Positions 15,921 through 20,157 of a DNA stretch of 20,157 nt are shown here, piece after piece. A program made the translations under genes and the position numbers. This DNA is from Neocallimastix lanati (nom. inval.) (lineage: Eukaryota > Neocallimastigomycota > Neocallimastigomycetes > Neocallimastigales > Neocallimastigaceae). Position 1 is the first letter of the stretch; each line of letters begins with the position of its first letter. Below the pieces are notes generated by a model. It was given only the letters and a program-made list of their open reading frames with translations. It made no database searches and was not told where the DNA came from. The stretch covers positions 1 to 20,157 of the forward strand of contig JACVTC010000535.1 of the NCBI GenBank assembly GCA_016946835.1, in the 5' to 3' direction.

Positions 15921-17069
15921 TTATGGTTTTAATTTTGTTATTTTATTGTTTAAATTAATTATATCGTCGTTGTTAATATTATAAACCATATTTTCTTTAC
16001 CTTTATCTATATTTTTATTATTATTCATATTATCTAAAATATTAATAATTATTTTCGTGTTATTATCATGTAAATTATTTTCTGCTTCTATTTTATTATC
16101 CTCGTTATCCATGTTCATATTGTTTAAATTATCGTTTACAATAATGTTATTTAAATCAATATTATTATTGTTTTCATTTAAATTATTATTTTCATTGTTT
16201 AGAACATTATTTATGTTTTCTATATTATTAATTATATTTTCATTTATAATATGATTATTTTCATTATTATTATTATTTACTATATTATTATCAATTTTTG
16301 TAAAAGAGAAATATGGGTCCACAAATCCTTCTTTCTCATATATATAGTTTGCTGGACATTCCTCTAAACATTCTACTTCTCTGACATGGTGTATTCTTTT
16401 GTTTTTTATGTCCATAATCCTATATGAGTAATTTTTCTTGCTGAAACCAAGAAATATTCCTTCCTTTGCTTTTGGAGTGAAATTGGATTTGTTTTCCATA
16501 TTATCAATATAATAACATTTACATCCAAAAGTTCTTAAGTGTTTTAAAGAAATACTTTTTCCTGATATGACTTCATCAGGTATTAAATTATTATTTCCTT
16601 CATGAGGAATCATATTATACAAATAAGCCGCATGTCTTACTGCATATTCCCAGAAATTTTCAGATAATTTTGCCCAAAATAATAAAGTTTTAGCTGTGTT
16701 TTTTATTGTTTGATTTATCCTTTCGGCTTTTCCATTATTTTCTGGACAATATGGTGGAGAGAATGATTTTTCAATTCCATTATCTTTACAGTATCTTCTT
16801 ATTTTCTTATTTTTATATTCTTTACCACCATCTGTTTTAAATATTTTAACTTTATAATTATCAAATTGATTGTTAAGGTATTTTAGAAAATCGATTATAA
16901 TGTCTGGCGCTTCAGCTTTAGATTTTAAAGTGAAGAGCCAAACTTTCCACGAATATTCGTCCAAGAAAGTTATAAAATATTTTTTGTCATTAATAGAACT
17001 GGTTATATGGCCCCGAAATGTCAGAGTGTATAACTTCAAGTATCTTGTTTGATTTAGGATTGTTCCCAT
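15921..17069 (-). CDS. Integrase catalytic core and start of Asn-rich spacer, element 2
   Basis: The first ~25 residues are in a wrong frame until an extra G near 17001. After that it is the integrase core (rve family). KTDGGKEY carries the second catalytic Asp and NGKAERINQT the catalytic Glu, 35 residues apart. The copia integrase C-terminal region follows (LRTFGCKCYYID and AKEGIFLGFSKKNYSYRIMD). The frame passes into the asparagine-rich spacer and ends where one T is missing near 15945. The first catalytic Asp (HSDISGPY) is encoded just upstream in the other frame. Confidence 0.85.
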   Translation of the reverse strand: MGTILNQTRYLKLYTLTFRGHITSSINDKKYFITFLDEYSWKVWLFTLKSKAEAPDIIIDFLKYLNNQFDNYKVKIFKTDGGKEYKNKKIRRYCKDNGIEKSFSPPYCPENNGKAERINQTIKNTAKTLLFWAKLSENFWEYAVRHAAYLYNMIPHEGNNNLIPDEVISGKSISLKHLRTFGCKCYYIDNMENKSNFTPKAKEGIFLGFSKKNYSYRIMDIKNKRIHHVREVECLEECPANYIYEKEGFVDPYFSFTKIDNNIVNNNNNENNHIINENIINNIENINNVLNNENNNLNENNNNIDLNNIIVNDNLNNMNMDNEDNKIEAENNLHDNNTKIIINILDNMNNNKNIDKGKENMVYNINNDDIINLNNKITKLKP

Positions 17070-17107
17070 TATGTGGGGAATGCTTCATTTTTACTACTTT
17101 ACATTCT

Positions 17108-17575
17108 TTACATTTTGGGATCTTGATCTCGTGTAGTTCTAAATGTTTTAGAAATATTTCTTATATATTGATGGCCCATTCTTCTGTGCCATATTTCTAG
17201 ACTGTTTTGCCCTAAATCATCTAATGATAAAATATTTTGATTATTTATTATACTTTTTGTGTTTATTTTAAATTGATTAAAATCAGTTGATAGAAACGTT
17301 CCGATAACATTTTTATCACAGTCAGATATAGTCAATTTTACTTTTTCTTGACTTATTGGCTCAATAACGGATGTTATACCTATTTTTGCGAATTCGATGG
17401 CACTTATCAAGTTTTTATGTGCCTTTTTTGAATATAACACTTTGTTTAATTTTATATGGTAGTTGTTTATGGTAAATTCACAACTACCATATCCTTCAAA
17501 GTCTAAAGTAGTATTGTTTGCACATCTTAGTTGTACAAAATCTTCTTTATAATCTTTCAAAAGGTTTTTTATCAT
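17108..17575 (-). CDS. Protease C-terminal part and integrase zinc-domain start, element 2
   Basis: This continues the pol frame after the protease active site (LLKDYKEDFVQLRC onward). The protease C-terminal half includes a GYGSCEF stretch. The pre-integrase region follows, with LEIWHRRMGH giving the HX4H pair of the integrase zinc domain. The last ~15 residues are out of frame because of an extra T near 17149, so the CXXC half of the zinc site lies in another frame. The apparent start is where the frame re-opens after extra bases near 17562-17597. Confidence 0.82.
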   Translation of the reverse strand: MIKNLLKDYKEDFVQLRCANNTTLDFEGYGSCEFTINNYHIKLNKVLYSKKAHKNLISAIEFAKIGITSVIEPISQEKVKLTISDCDKNVIGTFLSTDFNQFKINTKSIINNQNILSLDDLGQNSLEIWHRRMGHQYIRNISKTFRTTRDQDPKM

Positions 17576-17578
17576 TAG

Positions 17579-18808
17579 TTACATGTTTCGTAAGCTCCCA
17601 CTATCATAATACCATTCAACTGTTTCGTTACTTTCTATATTTCTTTCAATTATGTTTACAGATTTTTCATCATTATCTATATTATATGGTTCATTTATTG
17701 ATTCAATTAGCAAAGCATCATTAATATGTGGTTCACATAATGGTCTGATGTCTTCAAAATTATCATCTCTTTCGCTGTCACTTTCTTCATATTTAGAAGT
17801 TATTTTTTCCACTAAACCAAATGATTTTAATTCTTTTTCTTCATTTTTATGGTTTTTCTGGTAGAGTGATTGTTGCCTCCCTTCTTTTTTGTTTTCTCTT
17901 GCTTTCATATTGTATTTACAATCTTTTGTGAGATGTCCTCTTATCTCACAAATATGACAATATAAATTTTTGTTAGTTTTGTTATTGTTTCTGTTTATTT
18001 TCTTAACAAAACCTTTTCCTTTATGATAGTTTTTATTTTTATAACGTTTTTCAATTAGATCTATATCCATTGGATCATCATGATCATCATGTTCATCCAT
18101 TGTATTTTCCCAATTTTCTAGATATGATCTAGCTGAAATTCTATCTTTTATACTTTCATATAATTGTCTGGCGGTAGTTTCTAAAGTTACATCTATAATG
18201 TTTTTAAAGTCATTTGGTAAAATATTGAACATGTACTTTAATTTTTCCCTTTCAGTCAAATTTACTCCGGCATCTTCCATTTCACCGAATATTTCATTTA
18301 CGCTATCAGCCATCTTCATTATTTGGCTGCGGTCATTTGCCTTAAGTTTTCGCAATTTCTTGAGCCAGTATTCAGTGTCATTATTCTTATCACCGTATTT
18401 TGAAGTTAGTTTTTCCATAATTGTGAATGTTTTCTTCATTCTACTAACTTCCCTTAATATTTTTTCTTCAACGTTTTGAATCACCATAAGCATTAACTGA
18501 GAGTCTTTCTCTTCTGCTTTAGCAATGATTCTATTTCGGTTTTGAGTAAACACTTCATTGTAGTTTACATTTTCTCCACGATTTAATTGTAATTCCTCAA
18601 TAATCTTCAGGATAGCTTTTACCGTCTTAGATTCTTCATTAGGATTAAGTCTATAGTTATTATCCTTCAGGTGAGAGATAACATCTTCTTCAATGAATTC
18701 TTCCATTCCATATCTCCTAGCTGCAGTCATGATAAGGAAATTCCATGTGGCAAAATTGGATACACCACGAAGACGTTGGTCCTTAGCTAAGTTAAATTGA
18801 TAGGCCAT
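17579..18808 (-). CDS. gag: Gag plus start of protease, element 2 (409 codons, best Gag frame)
   Basis: This is the capsid/nucleocapsid precursor of a copia-type element. Residues about 1-230 are the Gag (UBN2/retrotran_gag-like) region; its N-terminal block NFATWNFLIMTAARRYG is a familiar copia Gag start ('W..W/F' region). An acidic stretch DEHDDHDDPMDID follows at about 238-250, then a Lys/Asn-rich basic stretch. The zinc knuckle is C284, C287, H292, C297 (CX2CX4HX4C), for RNA packaging. The frame runs on without break into protease, reaching WYYDSG at about 398-403, and then goes out because of extra bases near 17587 and 17597. The last residues (SLRNM) are frameshifted. The start is the first ATG after the leader and is the same in all copies. 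Confidence 0.9.
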   Translation of the reverse strand: MAYQFNLAKDQRLRGVSNFATWNFLIMTAARRYGMEEFIEEDVISHLKDNNYRLNPNEESKTVKAILKIIEELQLNRGENVNYNEVFTQNRNRIIAKAEEKDSQLMLMVIQNVEEKILREVSRMKKTFTIMEKLTSKYGDKNNDTEYWLKKLRKLKANDRSQIMKMADSVNEIFGEMEDAGVNLTEREKLKYMFNILPNDFKNIIDVTLETTARQLYESIKDRISARSYLENWENTMDEHDDHDDPMDIDLIEKRYKNKNYHKGKGFVKKINRNNNKTNKNLYCHICEIRGHLTKDCKYNMKARENKKEGRQQSLYQKNHKNEEKELKSFGLVEKITSKYEESDSERDDNFEDIRPLCEPHINDALLIESINEPYNIDNDEKSVNIIERNIESNETVEWYYDSGSLRNM

Positions 18809-18861
18809 CTTAATACTTTGTTAAAATCGATTTTTAAATTTAAAGCTTTGTAATTTATTAT

Positions 18862-18882
18862 AGAGTACTGAGACTCTTAATC
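18862..18882 (-). promoter_or_regulatory. Primer-binding site (tRNA-Lys anticodon-arm type), element 2
   Basis: Identical to the other copies. The core match to tRNA-Lys(CUU) is about 15 bases. The adjoining AGAG of the D-arm also matches, but with one base of different spacing from the animal tRNA I remember, so the exact primer extent is unsure. Confidence 0.65.
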
Positions 18883-19129
18883 TATTATTATTTAATATTT
18901 ATTTATTAATAATTAGATATATAACGCAAGTGTTATATAAATGGTTAACAAAGATTTAAAGTACAGATAAAATTACATGTTTTTATATTTAATTGTGGCT
19001 TGTTCTAGATACATACTAATTTATATTTTAATTTGTAATTACAATATATTTAATATAATTTAATTTAATATTTTATTAAACTTAAGCTAGACTATAACTT
19101 TATATTAATAAAATTAACATACGTTAACA
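18883..19129 (-). repeat. LTR shared by elements 1 (3') and 2 (5'), 247 bp
   Basis: In element sense it starts TGTTAACG at 19129. It contains TATATAA at 18933-18939 and two overlapping AATAAA motifs at 18898-18907, and ends beside the primer-binding site. The length resembles the ~276-bp copia LTR. TATATAA is a candidate core promoter and the AATAAA motifs candidate poly(A) signals, but in DNA this AT-rich such motifs occur often by chance. Confidence 0.9.
18918..18939. promoter_or_regulatory. LTR palindrome with TATA-like arms (candidate core promoter)
   Basis: Arms TATATAAC and GTTATATA are perfect inverted repeats around the 6-base loop GCAAGT. Because the arms are complementary, a TATATAA-like motif faces both directions. 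The same structure is intact in all four LTRs (349-370, 6522-6543, 12718-12739). A promoter role is inferred from its place in the LTR, about 35-55 bases before the primer-binding site. Confidence 0.4.
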
Positions 19130-19497
19130 CTCCCCCTCAAATTAGATTTTTTAATATTAAAAATCTTATTTGCAAATATACTCATTTTTGTACCATTAAC
19201 ATCTTTAGTGAGAGCGTCAGCTAACATTTCTTTTGTATCTTTGTATTCTAATTTTACTTTCCTTTTTACTATATTATCTCTATTAAAATGAAATCTAATA
19301 TCTATGTGTTTTAACTTTGTATTGATTTCACCATTTTCAATAGTTATTTTACTTGCTAAATTATCTGTGAAAATGGTAATTGTTTTATTATAATTTATTA
19401 ATTCTTTTAAAATATTTCTGATCCATAGAATTTTTTTAATATTTTCGGATGTGCTAATGTATTCTGCTTCTGCTGTAGACGTAGCTACACATGTTTG
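19114..19497 (-). CDS. RNase H C-terminal segment of element 1 (no own start codon)
   Basis: In this frame, 127 sense codons and a stop continue the RNase H domain after the A-run. TSTAEAEYIS carries a conserved acidic residue, TDNLASK follows with the next metal-binding Asp, then KHIDIRFHF and LADALTKDV, the usual copia C-terminal signature. The last residues are read through the polypurine tract into the LTR, with the stop TAA six codons inside. It has no ATG of its own before LADALTK and must be reached from upstream. Confidence 0.82.
   Translation of the reverse strand, partial: QTCVATSTAEAEYISTSENIKKILWIRNILKELINYNKTITIFTDNLASKITIENGEINTKLKHIDIRFHFNRDNIVKRKVKLEYKDTKEMLADALTKDVNGTKMSIFANKIFNIKKSNLRGSVNVC
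19130..19138 (-). promoter_or_regulatory. Polypurine tract of element 1
   Basis: GAGGGGGAG in element sense directly before the LTR, identical to the tracts of elements 2 and 3. Confidence 0.88.
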
Positions 19498-19759
19498 TTT
19501 TTTTAGAAATCCAGCATATGGGACTGTTTCCCATAAGTATTATTCCACCAGACGTAGATTTCCTGTCATTTAGATCACCTCCAAAATCGGCATCAGTGTA
19601 TGCTATTATTTCCCCTTGTCCATCATATACAATTTTATAATCTTTAGTACTATTTATATATCTGAAAATATTTGTTATTTTATTCCAGTCTGATATTGTG
19701 GGTTTTTCTGATTTTCTGGCAGCCTTGTTCACGGAGAATGCGATATCTGGCCTGTGCAT
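19454..19759 (-). CDS. RNase H fragment of element 1 (open frame of 101 codons)
   Basis: Encodes the end of RT and the RNase H domain. RPDIAFSVNKAARKSEKP leads into the YTDADFGGDLND block, whose acidic residues bind the metal, and then RKSTSGG and CWISKK. After CWISKK an extra A in the 7-A run (19498-19504) sends the frame out, so the usual STAEAEY block is read in another frame. The start here is a result of the loss near 19753, not a real initiation site. Confidence 0.8.
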   Translation of the reverse strand: MHRPDIAFSVNKAARKSEKPTISDWNKITNIFRYINSTKDYKIVYDGQGEIIAYTDADFGGDLNDRKSTSGGIILMGNSPICWISKKTNMCSYVYSRSRIH

Positions 19760-20157
19760 TTTGATAGATATATTAAGGAACCTATAGCACTCTTGTAGAT
19801 TGTTTTATTGAAAGGTTTATTATTTTCAGAGATAGTGTGTCTCCTGTGCATGGTGTTTTTCTTTTTCTCATTTCTTTTATATTAAATTTGTCTAATATAT
19901 TATTTATAAAACTATTTTGTGATATAATATATTTATTCTTTTGTTTTTCAATTTTTATGCCAAGTATGAATTCGGCTGGTCCACAATTTGATATTTTAAA
20001 TTTTTCTTTAATTTTTGTAATTATATTTTGTATTCTTTGTCTTCACCAGTTATGATCATATCGTCTACATATAAACCTATGATGCATTTGGTTTTATTAT
20101 TCTTTGAATATTTAAATATACACTTTTCAGATTTTATTTGTTTAATCCATTTTTATT

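Larger units (their letters stand above)
14490..16296 (-). repeat. Low-complexity AAT/ATT-rich coding stretch (Asn-rich spacer), element 2
   Basis: About 1.8 kb between the end of integrase and the RT start, dominated by AAT/AAC codons and seen on the plus strand as ATT/ATTATT runs. It encodes repeated short Asn runs broken by Ile, Lys and Asp. Equivalent stretches lie at about 8295-10098 (element 3) and 2118-3908 (element 4). Confidence 0.8.
12914..18808 (-). pseudogene. Complete gag-pol polyprotein gene of element 2, broken by one-base indels
   Basis: From the gag ATG (good context: A at -3, G at +4) to a TAA inside the 3' LTR there are 5,895 bases, room for about 1,965 codons. Domain order: Gag about codons 1-270, CCHC 284-297, protease DSG near 402, integrase about 535-830, Asn-rich spacer of ~600 residues, RT, RNase H. 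Gag and protease are in one frame with no shift signal between them, as in copia. The frame is interrupted about ten times by single-base differences, almost all private to this copy. The product would be a retrotransposon polyprotein cut by its own protease into capsid and replication enzymes. Confidence 0.9.
12683..19129 (-). mobile_element. Ty1/copia element 2, complete LTR to LTR
   Basis: Bounded by LTRs 18883-19129 (5') and 12683-12929 (3'), with primer-binding site 18862-18882, gag start 18808, gag-pol stop 12914-12916 and polypurine tract 12930-12938. All copia domains are present in the order Gag, zinc knuckle, protease, integrase, Asn-rich spacer, RT, RNase H. It has the longest intact gag-protease frame (409 codons) and the longest intact RT-RNase H frame (453 codons) in the window. 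One-base indels still break it near 17562, 17587, 17597, 17149, 17001, 15945, 15437, 15327 and 15008 and at the A-run 13298-13304. Confidence 0.95.
1..20157 (-). repeat. Head-to-tail tandem array of ~6.2-kb Ty1/copia units sharing single LTRs
   Basis: The same ~6.2-kb sequence recurs in one orientation through the whole window. Gag start codons fall at 240, 6413, 12609 and 18808, and LTR outer edges at 560, 6732, 12929 and 19129. Each junction holds one LTR flanked by a polypurine tract on one side and a primer-binding site on the other, so the repeat unit is one LTR plus one internal region. Three units are complete and two are cut by the window ends. No unrelated sequence lies between units. 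Such arrays can arise by unequal recombination between LTRs or by insertion or amplification of one-LTR circles; an assembly or rolling-circle artefact is also possible. Confidence 0.97.
18883..20157 (-). mobile_element. Ty1/copia element 1, 3' part (cut by right window end)
   Basis: This holds the C-terminal half of reverse transcriptase from just upstream of YVDD, then RNase H, the polypurine tract and the 3' LTR. That LTR also serves as the 5' LTR of element 2. Relative to the other copies there are one-base losses near 19753, 19838, 20034 and 20143, so the RT/RNase H frame is broken several times. The last 384 bases of the frame (19114-19497) match element 2 base for base. Confidence 0.93.
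19114..20157 (-). pseudogene. gag-pol 3' part of element 1: RT C-terminal half and RNase H, frameshifted
   Basis: The coding strand enters at the right edge inside RT. The YVDD catalytic box is encoded near 20060-20075. The RT connection region follows, then RPDIAF near 19738-19756 and RNase H (DADFGGDLNDRKSTSG) near 19540-19600. The frame ends at 19114-19116 inside the LTR. Four one-base losses (near 20143, 20034, 19838 and 19753) and the 7-A run at 19498-19504 interrupt it. It would be non-functional as read, but all lesions are of the homopolymer or one-base kind typical of uncorrected long reads. Confidence 0.85.

Noticed and set aside
1-20157. CRISPR array or other short-spaced repeat system
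   Set aside because: The only long repeat has a 6.2-kb period and encodes a retrotransposon; the short repeats are AT-rich low complexity.
1-20157. Prokaryotic accessory or defence system
   Set aside because: The content is wholly accounted for by a eukaryotic Ty1/copia element; no bacterial gene or operon structure is seen.

Overview
The window is one thing repeated: a head-to-tail tandem array of a Ty1/copia-type (Pseudoviridae-like) LTR retrotransposon, every copy on the minus strand. The unit is about 6.2 kb. The outer LTR edges lie at 560, 6732, 12929 and 19129, spacings of 6172, 6197 and 6200 bases. Neighbouring elements share one ~247-bp LTR, so the order is LTR-internal-LTR-internal-LTR with no host DNA or target-site duplication between units. 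From right to left (5' to 3' of the elements) there is the 3' end of element 1 (18883-20157), complete elements 2 (12683-19129), 3 (6487-12929) and 4 (314-6732), and the 5' end of element 5 (1-560). No host gene, tRNA, rRNA or other unrelated feature is visible.

Each unit reads, in element sense: LTR; a primer-binding site complementary to the anticodon arm of a lysine tRNA (half-tRNA priming, as in copia and Ty5); a ~50-base leader; and one very long gag-pol reading frame of about 1,960 codons. Its domains in order are copia-type Gag, CCHC zinc knuckle, aspartic protease (DSGA), integrase (HHCC and D-D-35-E), a ~600-residue asparagine-rich spacer, reverse transcriptase (YVDD) and RNase H (DADFGGD, KSTSG, STAEAEY). 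The frame crosses the polypurine tract and stops six codons into the downstream LTR. The order protease-integrase-RT-RNase H places it in Ty1/copia rather than Ty3/gypsy.

No copy is open from end to end. By eye, almost all differences between copies are one-base gains or losses, mostly in A/T homopolymers, and they differ from copy to copy. I found only two clear substitutions, both in element 4. The copies are therefore nearly identical and recent, and many breaks may be uncorrected long-read sequencing errors. Two A-runs, one between integrase and RT and one in RNase H, are too long for the frame in most copies and may be real.

The strong A+T bias, the Asn-rich low-complexity protein and the fungal/protist-like copia Pol suggest an AT-rich eukaryote. 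An anaerobic gut fungus (Neocallimastigomycota) is my best guess, with amoebozoans such as dictyostelids as an alternative. This is inference from composition only.
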